From contig NC_064680.1 of assembly GCF_023278565.1 (NCBI RefSeq), positions 2,418,001-2,482,000 of the forward strand: 64,000 bases of DNA. Direction: 5' to 3'. The notes under the pieces are model-generated. The model did no database searches, was not told where the DNA came from, and was given only the letters and a program-made list of their open reading frames with translations. Both the position numbers and the translations under genes were made by a program. Position 1 is the first letter of the stretch. Each line of letters begins with the position of its first letter. Shown here in pieces: positions 1-11,800 of this stretch. Source of the stretch: Colletotrichum lupini (taxonomy: Eukaryota; Ascomycota; Sordariomycetes; Glomerellales; Glomerellaceae).

Positions 1-964
1 TACTATTGGAGCAATTGACATCCACTGGGCTGCTTAAGCTTCCGCAAACCTGGTATTGAATGGGACCAGACTGACCTTGCCCTGGATTTTTCGTCTCCTT
101 CGCTTCTTGAATAACCTGAGGTAATGGGACCGTACCCATCAGGCTAGGCTCACCTCGCCTCCGCTCTCACCTTGAGCAACGGGCCCCGGGCTCACCTAGA
201 ATCCCACTCATGTCGGGGGCTTTCCTTCGCCCTAACTAGCACCCCGGGACCGCACCTCACTGAGTGGGTGGGCATCTGCCTTACGTGCTTGGTGTGGCAG
301 TTGTGCTAGGTCGTAATTGTGAGGTGCCCTGCGCAAAAAATAAAAAAAAACCTAGGCCTCGCCCACCAAGAAGGTACTGAGGTACACCTTGATATACCCC
401 ACTTTTACGACGCCTTGCTCCCCTCCCGTTGGCCAAGCCCGCTTGGGCATTTTTTTGCGACTGGAAAGGCTCTCGCTCGCAGACTCAGACTTCTGTTTGC
501 TGCGCGCAATCCCTCGCAAAGTGCAAAACCCATCGCAACTTCCCATTTCTCGACCTCGTCGTCTCCCCACGAAAAAAACAGAACGTCACCGCCCGTTCTA
601 ATCTTTCCTCTAATCCGCCCTTTCCGATCCTTGCTGACTTGCCTGGCGCAACGTCGGAATCTCCCCCACATCCGAATACCTGGAAGGAAGCAATCGCCCT
701 CCAGTACTTTCCCAATAGTGAAGCGAGCAACCGTCGTCACCACCACCTTCAGCCACTCTCGTGCGGAACCCTCCCACTTTCCAACTCTTCCACCTTACAA
801 CCGCGACCAGCGACCTCTTTTCCCTTTGGCTTCTTCAACCTCCGAGATAGCCTAACTCGCCTTTTCCTCCAGAGATTGCTTCCCAGCGCCTCTGACGACC
901 TATTCTACCCCTCATCGGTCCGATCCGTAATCAGCCCGAAAACACCACAACAAATCCATTCACG
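1..964 (+). promoter_or_regulatory. Upstream region and long leader of eIF4E
   Basis: No credible gene is seen. From about 400 to 964 the plus strand is strongly pyrimidine-rich (CT tracts, few G), the usual look of a filamentous-fungal transcription start region and 5' leader. Several open frames run through it, one of 263 codons that overlaps the eIF4E start, but they have unbiased, Ser/Pro/Arg-rich translations and disagree in frame with the eIF4E exons. The eIF4E ATG follows a CACG context at 962-965. Everything left of about 300 is unremarkable. Confidence 0.5.
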
Positions 965-1847
965 ATGGCGACTTCTGTGCAAACACCCACGAACCCCGAC
1001 CAGCAGGTCGACCTCTCCACCATTCCCATCTCCCCCGAGGGTGGTGAGAAGAGCGAGACCAAGGAGAACGACTCGGAGAAGCCCGTTACCGTTTTCCACG
1101 ACAAGGAGAACTTCAACGTCAAGCACCCTCTGCAGAACAAGTGGACTCTCTGGTTCACCAAGCCACCCAGCGGAAAGGTTCGTCTATCCCGATTGGGAAC
1201 GGCACGTGGCCAGATATTAACGTGGAGTAGGGCGACAACTGGAATGACCTTCTGAAGGAGGTCATCACCTTCAACTCAGTCGAGGAGTTTTGGGGTGTCT
1301 ATGTACGTGCACCTTCCTTCCCCGCGGCCCCTCTTATCGCTCGCTAACTACTGACCAGAACAACATCGCCCCTGTCTCCGAGCTTGCCCTCAAGTCCGAC
1401 TACCATCTCTTCAAGGCCGGCGTCCGCCCCGAGTGGGAGGATGCTCAGAACAAGCACGGCGGCAAGTGGTCCTACCAGTTCAAGGAGAAGCGCAGCATCC
1501 CCATCGACGATCTCTGGCTTCACGTCATGTTGGCCGCTATTGGCGAGACCCTCGAGGCTGAAGACGACGGAGAGGTCATGGGTGTTGTCGTCAACGTCCG
1601 CAAGGCTTTCTTCCGTATTGGTGTCTGGACCCGTACCATTGGCAAGAGCATTCCTGGCCGTGGTGACGGAGACGTGGCTGGTGGCAAGGGACGTTCGCAG
1701 GATAAGGGCCGTGACATCCTCCTGAACATTGGCAAGCGCTTCAAGGACATCCTGAACCTCCCCGCCAACGAGGTTGTCGAGTTCTCCGGCCACACGGACA
1801 GCGCACACAGCGGAAGCAGCCGTGCAAAGGCCAAGCACACTGTCTAA
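965..1847 (+). CDS. Translation initiation factor eIF4E (mRNA cap-binding protein)
   Basis: This protein binds the 7-methylguanosine cap of mRNA and, with eIF4G, recruits the 40S ribosome in the cytoplasm. Three exons read 965-1177, 1231-1302 and 1359-1847, giving 257 residues. The introns are 53 and 56 nt with GT-AG ends. The family signature is complete. HPLQNKWTLWF opens the core, and Trp75 (DNWND) and Trp121-Glu122 (PEWED) match the two cap-stacking tryptophans and the base-recognising glutamate of the human protein. VEEFWGVYNNI and WLHVMLAAIGETLE are the other hallmark blocks. The first ~50 residues are an acidic, Ser/Thr/Pro-rich tail typical of fungal eIF4E. The C-terminus ends in a short basic AKAKHTV stretch. 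The malonyl-CoA synthetase gene is convergent, about 680 bp downstream. The identification is secure. Confidence 0.95.
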
Positions 1848-2523
1848 AGCGACGGACACAGCCTCTGAAAAGAACCACAGAAACGAATTACACAAGCTTG
1901 CACCACATGCTCACTAACGCATTTTATTGGAACCGATGGGCTCCACTACCTATCGAGAAGGCCGACTTCCGTCTGCACGATATCACTTCTCGTTGCACTT
2001 TCTCAGCCGACTTCTTTTTTTTATTTTTTGCCCGATGCCAGTGGGGGGGACTACGGGGCAATGCTACGCTATGCATCGATGATAACGCATCTCTGGGGCG
2101 GAAAAAGTTCTCCCTTATGACAGTCCTTGGAGCTCGACGAAGGCGTTTGCTGAGAACGAAAAAAGAGATCAATGGGTTTTATGGAACTTCTAGACGGCCA
2201 TGATCGATAGTACATAGGCGGATGCGAAATATCCGGAATAGATACCTAGGTTTAGGCCAGAATGCCCTGGTGCACGCACCCTTATGAAATGAAGGTTGTT
2301 AATTATGCTTCTCCTTCATAACGAAATATTGCCTATTGAGTTCTATCTCATCACTACAATCTTACTTCGTAAAGGTTGCGCAGTGAGGGTCAAATGCTCA
2401 ACAAGGTATTATTTTGTCTAAATTCTATGCCACATTCCTCCATGTCCTAGTCAAACAAGCATATGTGTATCTCACATTGTGAGGTGAGTGGAGCAGTATC
2501 CGCGCACCAGTAGCTACTTATTC
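1848..2523. other. Convergent 3' spacer between eIF4E and the acyl-CoA synthetase
   Basis: No gene is seen. The stretch becomes AT-richer from about 2210 and should hold the 3' ends of two convergent transcripts. A palindromic word ATACCTAGGT sits at 2242-2251; related words recur in other spacers of the window. Confidence 0.5.
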
Positions 2524-4651
2524 TTACAATTCATCACCGCTAAACTGGTCCTCAAAGACGGCCTGGACTAGTTGCTTCTTGTTGATCTTGCCCATGGCGT
2601 TGCGCGGGATGTGGTCGACGACCTTGAGCACCTGGGGAATCTTGTAGTTGACGAGCCGATCCCGGAGGGCCCTCCGCATGGCCATCGGGGACCAGTGTGG
2701 GACGACGTCCGTGTTGAGGATGACAACGGCGCCGACCTTGGAGCCCCACTTCCCCGAGGGGACGGAGACGACGGCGGCCTCGGCCACCTCGGGGAGGGAG
2801 AGCAGCTCGCGCTCGACCTCGAGGGCGCTGACCTTTTCGCCGCCCGTCTTGATGATGTCGGCGCTCTTGCGGCCCTGGATAAAGTACATGTCGCCCTTGG
2901 CCCAGGACGCCTGCGCGGCGTTGAGCCCCGCGTTCGGGACCGGTCTCCGGACGGCGACGTCGCCCGTCTTGAACCATTTCCCCTTGCCGTCCTCGCCTTC
3001 GACGAACTCCTTGGCCGTCGCCTCGGGGTTGCGCCAGTACTCTTTGAAGACTGTGGGACCTCGGAGCTGGATCTCGCCGGAGCGCTCGCGGCCCGATTTG
3101 GGGTCGACGTCTTCGCCGGGAGGGATGACGGAGCCGGTGTCCATGTCGACGAGGCGGGCTTCGACGCCGGGCAAGGGCCAGCCGACGCTGCCGTCGACGC
3201 GGTCGGCGAAATCGAGACCGCAGGAGAGGGCCATGCCGACCTCCGTCATGCCATAACGTTCGAGGAGGACGTTGCCCTTGGACAGAGTCTTCCAGGCCTC
3301 CTTGATGGGCGTCGGGAGAGCGGCGGAGCCGGAGATGGCGAGGCGCATGTTGCGCGGGGAGACGGCTTCTCGTGTGGGCTCCGCAGGGTCGAGAGGGAGG
3401 AGTTTGTGGGTTGCGAGGAGGCGAGAGTAGACTGTTGGCACGACGGTGAAGAAGGTAATCTTCTCCTTTGCGATGTTCTTGTGTGTCCCGTTTGTGCTGT
3501 TGGTCCCGTTGACCCCGTTGGTACCGTTGGTACCGTTTGTACCGTTGGAGGTAATGTAGGGCGCGGCGAGGCGCTTCCAGACTGCGTCGGCGTTGAAGGG
3601 GAACATGAACTCGATCGTGGAGCCTGACAGGAGCGGCGTGAGGACAGCGTTGACCGTGCCGTGGATGTGGTGTAGGGGGAGGACATGGAGGAGGTGGTCC
3701 GCGGGGGTGTAGTTCCATGCTTCGATTAGGGATTTGGATTGCGCCGTGAGGACGGATTGGGGGAGAAGGACACCTTTCTAATGTAGAGAATCAGCGATCA
3801 TGCTCGGAGCTGCCACTTAAGTTCAGAAAGGGGGCAACGAACTGGTCGGTTGGTGGTGCCTGAAGTGTACAGCATCATGCCTGCGCCGTCGGCATCGGAA
3901 TCATCTAGTTCAACTTGCTCATGCACGCTGCCACCGAGGTGCTTCTGTAGTTCGACTTGCGTCGGGCTTGAGAGGAGCTCTGTAGCAAGAACCTCCTTTG
4001 CTTTTGCGGCGAACTTGGCCGAAGACACGAGCAGCGACGCTTCGCTCTGGTTTAGAATATACTGGAGCTCGGCGGCGGGGAAGGCTGGAGAAAGAGGTAC
4101 GGCGATTGACCGCGCGGCAAAGGCAGCGAGGAGGGTCACTAGAAATCAAGCAAGTGTGAGAATTGAGGCGCGTTGTTTGGGCCACAGCCAAAGGAGTCTA
4201 AGAGCTGTTGTGTAAGGGGTATGCGACATGGCTTACCTACATAGTCGTAACTGTTCTCTACCAAGAATGCGATGCGCTCGCCATTAAGATCTGACTTGCC
4301 CGCTGAGTCTAAGAGCTTGTTCCGCGTGCGGCGCACGTCACCCAGGAGCTCTCCGTACTTGAAGCGGCGGCCGGATAAGGAGTGAATTACAGCCGTGGAC
4401 TCGGGATCATGCCGGGAAATGGCCTCGAAGAGAGGGATCCTTGGGAGGGATGTCGTTGTTGAAGCCATTCTTGCGGATTGCGATGCGCGCGCGGCAACAA
4501 AGGATCGGGATACGGGACGGGAGAGGTTGAAGCTTGCGGTAGCTGTAGTACCGGCGACGGCGGCGGCGGCGAAGGCTGAGAAAGGGGATATTCGGCAGCA
4601 GCAGCAGCAGCCGGGCCGTCGAGCTACATTCCGCAAACCGGAGGCCAACAT
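2524..4651 (-). CDS. Malonyl-CoA synthetase-like acyl-CoA synthetase (ACSF3 type), probably mitochondrial
   Basis: This ANL-superfamily enzyme activates a carboxylate to its CoA thioester through an acyl-adenylate. Closest by eye is ACSF3/MatB malonyl-CoA synthetase, from the LHVLPLHHIHGTVN block. Exons on the minus strand are 4651-4237, 4138-3843 and 3777-2524, giving 654 residues with introns of 98 and 65 nt. The P-loop YTSGTTNRP-KGV (229-240) spans the second intron, with Asn where Gly is usual. ERYGMTE, the hinge region with IKTGGEKVSALEVE, and PRNAMGK with the adenylation Lys near 634 are all present. I chose the ATG at 4651 because it starts an Arg/Ala/Ser-rich, acid-free presequence (MLASGLRNVARR). 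An in-frame ATG at 4693 would add 14 residues. A run of seven Asn-Xaa-Thr/Val units (315-335) interrupts the large domain. The C-terminus is GDEL, but there is no signal peptide, so ER retention is unlikely. Confidence 0.87.
3484..3546 (-). repeat. In-frame 9-bp minisatellite encoding Asn-Gly-Thr units
   Basis: Seven tandem imperfect 9-bp units code (Asn-Gly/Ser-Thr/Val)7 inside the acyl-CoA synthetase coding sequence, residues 315-335. The plus-strand unit reads roughly accgttggt. The frame is kept throughout, so copy-number change would alter loop length without breaking the enzyme. Confidence 0.9.
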
Positions 4652-7387
4652 GGGGGTGGGGGGAGGAGGGGAATAGATATGCGTCGTTATCAATTGCGTT
4701 ATGATTAAAGGAGGATCGGGAACACGGCGCTGTGACGGAGTGGGTATTGGGGGGAAGGGGGGAACGGACCCCGGGAGTTGCGAATGGTTACCCTCGGATC
4801 TGGTCGCGGCAGCTGTTGGCGTGGGATTGCAGGTTGGGTGCGTGAGTGCGTGTGTGTGTGGTATGAGCTGGTAATATTTTTTTGGCTTCTGTCAGGTCCC
4901 GGATCGGACTTCTCCCTGCAGGACCGCCGGCAGGATCTGCCGAAGACCGGACGGAAAACTTGGGTGGTTGAGTGTGGCTTGCCCGGACATCCTAGCAGCT
5001 CCCTTCTCTCCAGTTGAGGCTTGACTCTTTTATGGAGCTCCGGAGTTGAAGGTGTGAAGACCAGATACACGGAGAGGAAACCCGTCAGATGGTGTGTGCG
5101 CCTGCGTGGATATCGGACTGTGGCACCGTGGGTTGTTGGTGCGCTTTCACGGCCCAGCGCCTTGGGATCAGGCTATTGGTATTTAGATGCCGTGATGCGT
5201 CGATTCACGTCCAATGTATCCGTTCCTGGCCCTAGGATGTCTAGCGGTGGGGGAACCGTTCGAAGCGGCCGACGTTTCCCAAGCGGCACCTACATCTGCC
5301 TACCTATCCGTCCCTCCATTGTATAGCGTGTGGGTAAACCTCCGAGCTTGACAGCAATGACAGGTATTCAAGCGTGCCAAGGTAAAGATACTTGCGGTCC
5401 TCTCGACTTTTTTGCTCCCTCGCTAGGCTGTTGTGGTTGTGGTCACTGGTTGTGGTCACTGGTGGTGGTGGTGAGGGTGGTGAGTCTGCTGCATCTCTGC
5501 CCGCTGCCGACCGACAATGTTACCGTACCACACGTCACTACCTTCGATATGCATGCAAGGTGCCTGGAAGCTCTCCCCAAAGAGTCCTCTTGGTTTCCCC
5601 GCCCGCATGCATTGGCGGCATTGTGAGCGAACAGCTGGTATTCTGGAACCGAGAGATCTAGATGATCAGGTGCCCAATGATGAATGGGTGCCCTGCCACT
5701 TGCTGCGTGGCTCAAGGCTCCATCACTCCAAGTCTATCCGTACTTATCGAGTAAGAAGAGGGACCGCCTCTGGCCTTTTGTGATGCGTGGTGACGAGGGT
5801 TGGGGGTTGGAATTTTGGGGGTCGGGTATGGATACGGATGGCAAGCCGCAAAAGGCGTCTGTGGCATCGTTCAGGAAACACGCGGTGAGCAGAATGGAGC
5901 CAACAGGCAGGGCACGAGGGCTGAGGAGTCATCCAAGGACCTGGCTGGAGGTGTGTCGGGTGCCCATGTGCTGTTGTTGCTTGCTCTGTGTTCCGTCGTT
6001 CCCCAGTTGTTCTAGGTGTTCTTGTTGGTCCACCCAATCTCAACGCGCGTTAGCGTCTTCGGACCACTCAGAAACATGGGACGGTAAAGCCTCCCGGGGT
6101 CTGGTAAGCTAGGTGTACGGAGTATGCAGCGTGGGTGGTTCTGGGAAGCGAAAAACAAAAAAAGGGCGGTGGGCATAACAGAGAGAGAGAGAGAGAGACA
6201 GAGTCACTGACACGCACTTACTGCAAAAGCAAAGCTAACTCGGTCGACCACCTCACACACTGACACGAGGTCGGCGGGGAAAATCTGCGAGGAACTTGGA
6301 AGTCAGTCATGTCTCCAAGACATGAGAGGCCAAAAATACAACCCAACCGGGAAGATGAGTGGCAACGGCTGACACTTTTTTTCTTTCCTTTTTTTCCTTT
6401 CCCTCTTCATCTTACTTGCTTGTAGCATTGTGCGCGTGTCCGCGGAGGAAAGTGCTGAAAATACGAGGAAGGAGGCGTCCGTAGGGTAAGCAAGGTTTGC
6501 CTACCTTAACACATGGACTACGGAGTACCGCAGACCAAAATCAAAAGGAAAGGGGAAAAAAAAAAGAATGTACAGATACTGCACAGTGGGATGAGAAGGA
6601 ACTTCCATGGGACATGCCGGCCGTCTCATCGCACCGCTGTCTGGTGCAGTGGTGCTGTGGTGCAGTGGTGCTGGAAGGAAGTTTGGAAGTGCCTCCCCGG
6701 TGCGGGTCCTCCGGTTACCAACCGGAAGGACAGAGGCAAGGCCCCCGGTCTGCTGATTGGCCGGGACGCATGTGCCATGTTGCCTGCCAAGCCCATCCCG
6801 CATGTCCGCTCTTTTCTCACCGATACACCGAATCTTCTCTACCTTCTTTTTTTTTCCACGACGTACCTTACCTGGGCCGGGGTCTGCCTCCATTGTCCTT
6901 CTCCATCATCCACTCATCCTCCTTCTCGTCGTTCCTCTCTCTCTCTCCGTCTCTCCCCTCCTCTGCTTCGCTTCCTCTGTCAAGCGTCAAACCCACCAGC
7001 GCCACCCCCATCTCCCATCATCCATGCTTCGGCTCCCAGTCCCAAGTTCCAGGGTCACACTTTTTGCACACCGTACCTTTTGCACACGCAGCAGCGCAGC
7101 GGCTCCATTCCTCTGCTTCCCGCTCTCGTCGCTCTCTACCTAAACCGAAAAAAGCTGTTGGGCTAGCAAATCACAGCAAACCACAACCCACACCGCACAC
7201 CGGTATCCGTACACTACACACCAGCGCAAGGGCAGCTTTCTTATTCTCCCTTGTCCAGTTTCTATACCTCCTTACCGCTTCTCGGTCGACGCACGCTGCC
7301 GCACGCCGCAGACCGTCGCATCCTACTTATTTTTACTTGAAAACCTCCTTCCCTCTTCTCTTCTTTCCTCCTCCCCTTCTACTCCCC
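4652..7387. promoter_or_regulatory. 2.7-kb divergent intergenic region (acyl-CoA synthetase / BolA)
   Basis: No gene is supported. The left part holds the minus-strand leader of the acyl-CoA synthetase. A TGTGGTCACTGG word is tandemly repeated near 5435-5462 and runs into a GGTGGT tract. A (GA)9 tract lies at 6181-6198. From about 6840 to 7387 the plus strand is very CT-rich (TCTCTCTCTCTCCG near 6939-6952), which suggests the start region and long leader of the BolA gene. A 371-codon plus-strand frame here has no protein-like composition and overlaps the first BolA exon in the same frame only by chance of the leader being open. Confidence 0.5.
6181..6198. repeat. (GA)9 microsatellite
   Basis: Uninterrupted GA dinucleotides in a non-coding spacer. 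Confidence 0.95.
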
Positions 7388-7998
7388 ATGAACACATTCC
7401 GCCCCATTGTCAGCAGGATTGGGAGTAGCTTGACCGGAGGAACTACACACCTACACACACCAATGTTGCGAAGATACGCCCTCGGCTTCTCGGGCGCTGC
7501 CAGACCCCACGGAACCATGGCTTCCACCAACCCCGTTGAGGACGCTATTCGGTCCAAGGTACGATATCCTGCCCTTGAGACAGTCTTCTTGTCCGTGAGC
7601 CAACGTTGCTAACCGAACCACACCAGGTGACCGCCGCCTTCTCCCCCACCACCCTCGAAATCTACAACGACTCCCACCTCCATAGCCACCACAAGGCCAT
7701 GGCTGGTAGCACCTCCAAGGAAACACACTTCAGGTACGGCAATTCAGACTCTGCTATTCCTCAGTACGAGACCTCTTTTGACTAACAGTCGTCACGCAGA
7801 CTTGTTATTACCTCCGAGTCTTTCAAGTCCAAGATGCAGTCCGCCCGCCACCGCATGGTCTACGCCCTCCTGCGCGAGGAGATGGCTCGCGAGGGTGGCA
7901 TCCACGCCCTTCAGCTCAAGACCCTCACCCCCGAAGAGGAAGAGAGACAAAAGGCCAAGAAGGCCGCCGAGGCCCAAGCTTCCGAGGACTCGACCTGA
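7388..7998 (+). CDS. BolA-like protein, Bol1/BOLA1 type (mitochondrial Fe-S assembly)
   Basis: BolA proteins pair with monothiol glutaredoxins to handle [2Fe-2S] clusters. The Bol1/BOLA1 branch works in mitochondria and supports clients such as lipoyl synthase. Exons are 7388-7558, 7627-7733 and 7800-7998, giving 158 residues with introns of 68 and 66 nt. Residues 1-45 are Arg/Ser/Thr-rich without acidic residues, which fits a mitochondrial presequence; a second Met at about 44 could start a cytosolic form. The BolA fold follows: IYNDSHLHSHH, THFRLVITSESF, then ARHRMVYALL with the invariant His110, and GGIHALQLKTLTPEE. The tail is Lys/Ala/Glu-rich. The family call is firm. The compartment is inferred from the N-terminus and from the known family. 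The gene diverges from a malonyl-CoA synthetase gene. Confidence 0.92.
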
Positions 7999-8808
7999 GC
8001 AAATTACAGATACCATAAAAACCATATACCCACAACACAACATCACTCTGGGGGCGACCTTGGGGGGGTGTAATGACACGAGAGATACGACCTTTGAGAC
8101 ATGACGGAATATTGGGAAATCACAGCGCAACAACTATGGAGGAACACTGGAGAGAGAGGGTGTTTTTTTTCTTCTTGTGAACACCACCTATACGGAGTCG
8201 GCTCATGGAATTTTGCTGCGACACGGAAACCCAAATAACCTACCCCCACCTTCAAGCCACCTACCTACCACCCTCAACTCATTTGCAACTAGGATACGAC
8301 GGGAAGCATCCTGGGGTTTGGCGAAATGTGTTTTTTTCCATAGGGAACATAGAACATTCGAGACTCTCCAGAGAGCCGGGCACGAAAAAGCACAACTAGA
8401 TCCAGTCTAGACAGATCAGATTGATTGCAAGAGCAATTTAGAACCTTGGCCTTGTTATTTGGAGAGCAGCATCAGCTTTGCCACTTGTGGCCTCATCGCA
8501 ACTGTGGTGTAATACAATTGATACCTTCTACCAACTCGCTACAAAAGGGGTATTATACTCAAATCAAGTCTTGCTCTTTCCGCCCAATGTGTGTCGTTAT
8601 GCTTCATCTCCATTTCCATGTTGCAGGCCAATAGACAGTGCTGACCGATACGAAATGAACCTCGAACGTCAGCAACTACAGAACCGCATCGTTTGACCCC
8701 TTTCACTCAACACAAGATCGACTTTTGATGCCCATATCCTCGCCCATTCTCAAACAACGGCTCAAGTGAAGACTGTAAATGAACGACGTCGGCCTCTGGC
8801 TCAAGACT
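7999..8808. other. Convergent 3' spacer
   Basis: No gene is seen. It should carry the 3' untranslated regions of the BolA gene (+) and the 1024-residue protein gene (-). Short open frames here are not protein-like. Confidence 0.5.
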
Positions 8809-11800
8809 TCAAGACCTGGGAGGCATCGTGCTAGACGGGGGCTTATACCGTCCTTCCTTCGACATCCTCTCCATCTTGGCCAAAGCGGCTTGTCTCCTTT
8901 CCTTCTCCGTCATGGCCGTCTTTTGCTTGGGCTTCTTCACGCGGCTCTCCTGGAAAAAGGAACCCAACGCGGTTCTTGGCGTACCGCTTTGCACAGGGCT
9001 CGCGGCCGGGCTCGTCGTCACTGGTACTGAGGCCTTGATCGGCATCGACGCGGGAGGCGGTCGGCCGTCGGAGAAAGAGGCCGGCAGGCTACGACGTACC
9101 GCTGGGTGCTGGGTAGTCCGCTTGGGCGGACCGGCTGTCTTGCGCGGCGGGGTCTCTGCAATGGTGGCGTCCTTGGTGGGCTTCGAGAATAAAGGGACCC
9201 TCTGCTCAGATAGTATGGGGTTGGGAACTGCCTTCTGCGGCAACGGCGTGGTGGTGATGGCGGTGGCGGTGGTGCCGTTATCGTTGCTTTCCGTCTTGAC
9301 GGTTTCCTCCAAAGGGTTTGCGGTACGGGGGCGCGGGGTACTGGATATGAATGTGACGTCCTCGTCGTTCTGCAGAGCGTTTGTGTGTCGTTGAATGGCC
9401 GGGGCAGATGCCGGAGGGTACCGAGGGCTTGATGCAGCGTTGTTTGTCACTCGCTGTTTGGCCTTCTCCCCATTGGCAGGGGGGATGTCAGATGCAGGAG
9501 GCAAGGCATTGTGAGTATGAGGTTCATTAGCAGGCTGCTCGCCAACACAGCCACTGCCGTTCGTTTTCGATGCAATCGGCTGTTCCGTGAGTGAAGCACG
9601 CATGGGGGAGAAAGCAGGCTTGCTAGGCGTGCCGTCCGATGTGCGTGTCTCGATATGAGGCCTCGGGATGGGGTTGCTCTGCTGCGCAACTGGCGTATTG
9701 GGACCCACGCTCAGGTTCAAGGCCGCTGATTGCTCAGAGAGATGCCTCTGTGCGACTTCTGGAAACGGGGTTCCGCTCTCTAACACAGACTCCCTTGCCG
9801 ACTTGAATTCGCTGTGGTAGATCTTGAAAACCAGATACAGATTCTCGCGTGTCACGACACCGCCCTGATATGCTGGCCGGTCCACGTACTCGACGTACCA
9901 CTGATATGCCGAGAGCGGCTCCTCGTCATCGTCCAAGGTTTGGATGTAAGGGACGAACCCGTCCACGAAGGCGCGGATGAAGTCGTCGTAGAGCCATTTG
10001 GGAAGCAGTCGTTTCCGACGCAGGTCTTTGATCGTGAAACAAGCCTTCACAAAGTCACCTACGCTGCCCGAGAAGGATGGGTATACGTGGCGGAAAGCTT
10101 CCAGCGGATCCTGTGCAAAAGGGGGCCTCTTGATCGAGTCCTGTGCTGAATGATGGACATCGAAGGTTTGGTATCGGCTATCTTGAAGCACTTGTGGAAT
10201 AGCAGTCGGCTGCATACCTTGCATGGCGCTGGGTGATGGTGGAGGTGAAGGATTGATGGGTGTCACTTGAGACACTGTCCGGTGACGGCTTGCAGGCCTC
10301 GATGAGCTTCCGACAGGTGCTGCTCTTGCTTCACCCGAGGCTGGACCTCGGGTCTTCGCCGCTTTCGACTTCTCTGCCTCGAAGAAATAGAGTGATGCCT
10401 CGGCGACTTCTTCGGAGAAGATCAGTTTTCCGTCTGCAACATTCAAAGCCGCTTTATGAAGCGGGCCATCAGGCTTCGACCACAGCCTTGCGAGTTGTAT
10501 ACCGTCCTTTAATGCCTGATGGGTGATGGCGACCAGAACACCAAGGCTGTGAGCTGTCAGAGTTGGCTGAAGATGCTGGAAAGCGGTCGGAATCCAATCA
10601 AGACCATTCCGTTTCCACGTTTCGTCGAGATATGATATTGCTTTCTGCCGCTGGACCTCTTCCATCGAGGATTTCAGGCTATCGCCCTCAGACAATCCTC
10701 CACGTGTGGCCAATGAAACATTGTTTTTTGCCTTACCCCCACTCTCCAGAGTTGGTTGGACGTGTGCTCTGGAGGTCGTAATATCTGGACGAGATGTTTC
10801 ACCTGCCTTGTGACCAACGCTGGCAGTTCCAGAAAGACTGGGGGCATCTTTGACGACCTTGGGTGTTCCCAGTTTCGGTTGCTCGTCGGTAACAAGAGCC
10901 GCTGACGCAAGTGCAGAGCTTGAGGCTGTGTGTAGAGCCCCTTGATGAGTCTGAGGAAGTGGTGCCACAGATTTTGGATCAACTCTTGCCGAAGGGCGCT
11001 CTTCTTCAACTTCTTGGGAGCTCAATTCGACTGCTTTCATCCTTCTTTTCTTGTGAACTGGTTCTTCCATCTTGTCGGAGCTCTTAATGTCTTTGTAAGT
11101 GGACGGAACCATGCTTCCTTGACCGCAGGGAGGGCTGGTCACAGCCTGAGATGCAGTAGTCAAACGCGCGGCTCCTCTGTTGATAGGGGGTGTCGCTTCG
11201 CAAAGAGCCCCTGGGATGGCGGTTTCCAGCTCGTCTTCCACACCGGCGCTGCTGGACGGAAACACTTCAGCTGGGCGGCGACGTTTGGCGCCTGTAGGAG
11301 GTGAGAACTGTCGCTTGGTGGCTGGGATCATCGGTGGTGAGGACCGAATTTGTGGGCTGCTTCGCGTTCGCGGTGGTGGGGACTGGGAGATAATTCGTTC
11401 TACACCAGACTGGGCCTGGGTCATGATGACTTGTGACCTGATAGAAAACGCTGGAGAGGGGGTTTCTTGTAGCTCTCTTCCACGGGGTGGTCGTGGGGGA
11501 GATTCCGGCCAGGAGCTGACGGGCACCTCTGGCTCAGAGTCTGATTCATCATCTTGCTGATGGATGGGCGTATTCTCAGAGACCGAGACTGATGCAGTTG
11601 GTCCACTGGAAACAGCCGCGTTTGGCCTCTGGGCAGGTGGCGGTAGTGTCCGAGAGGTATGAAAATACTTAATTTGTTCAAGGGCCTTTGGCGGGACTCT
11701 GGCGGCATTCTGTTGTGGGTTGTTCTTGAGAGCTGAGATCCACGGTTGTCTTCCACTGTCTGAAAAGATTGCTTGTTGATCCTTGGGAATCTTCACGAGT

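Noticed and set aside
429..1220. 263-codon plus frame in the eIF4E leader and first exon
   Set aside because: It is in a different frame from the eIF4E exons and is Ser/Pro/Arg-rich without any family similarity.
2524..2535. GDEL C-terminus of the acyl-CoA synthetase as an ER-retention signal
   Set aside because: It resembles HDEL only loosely, and the N-terminus looks like a mitochondrial presequence, not a signal peptide.
2552..3718. 388-codon minus frame and 351-codon plus frame over the acyl-CoA synthetase
   Set aside because: Shadows caused by strong GC3 bias in the real exon. The Arg/Pro-rich and Asp/Gly-rich compositions are typical of off-frame translation.
6497..7612. 371-codon plus frame that includes the first BolA exon
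   Set aside because: Only the last 57 codons match BolA. The upstream part is low-complexity CT-rich leader sequence.
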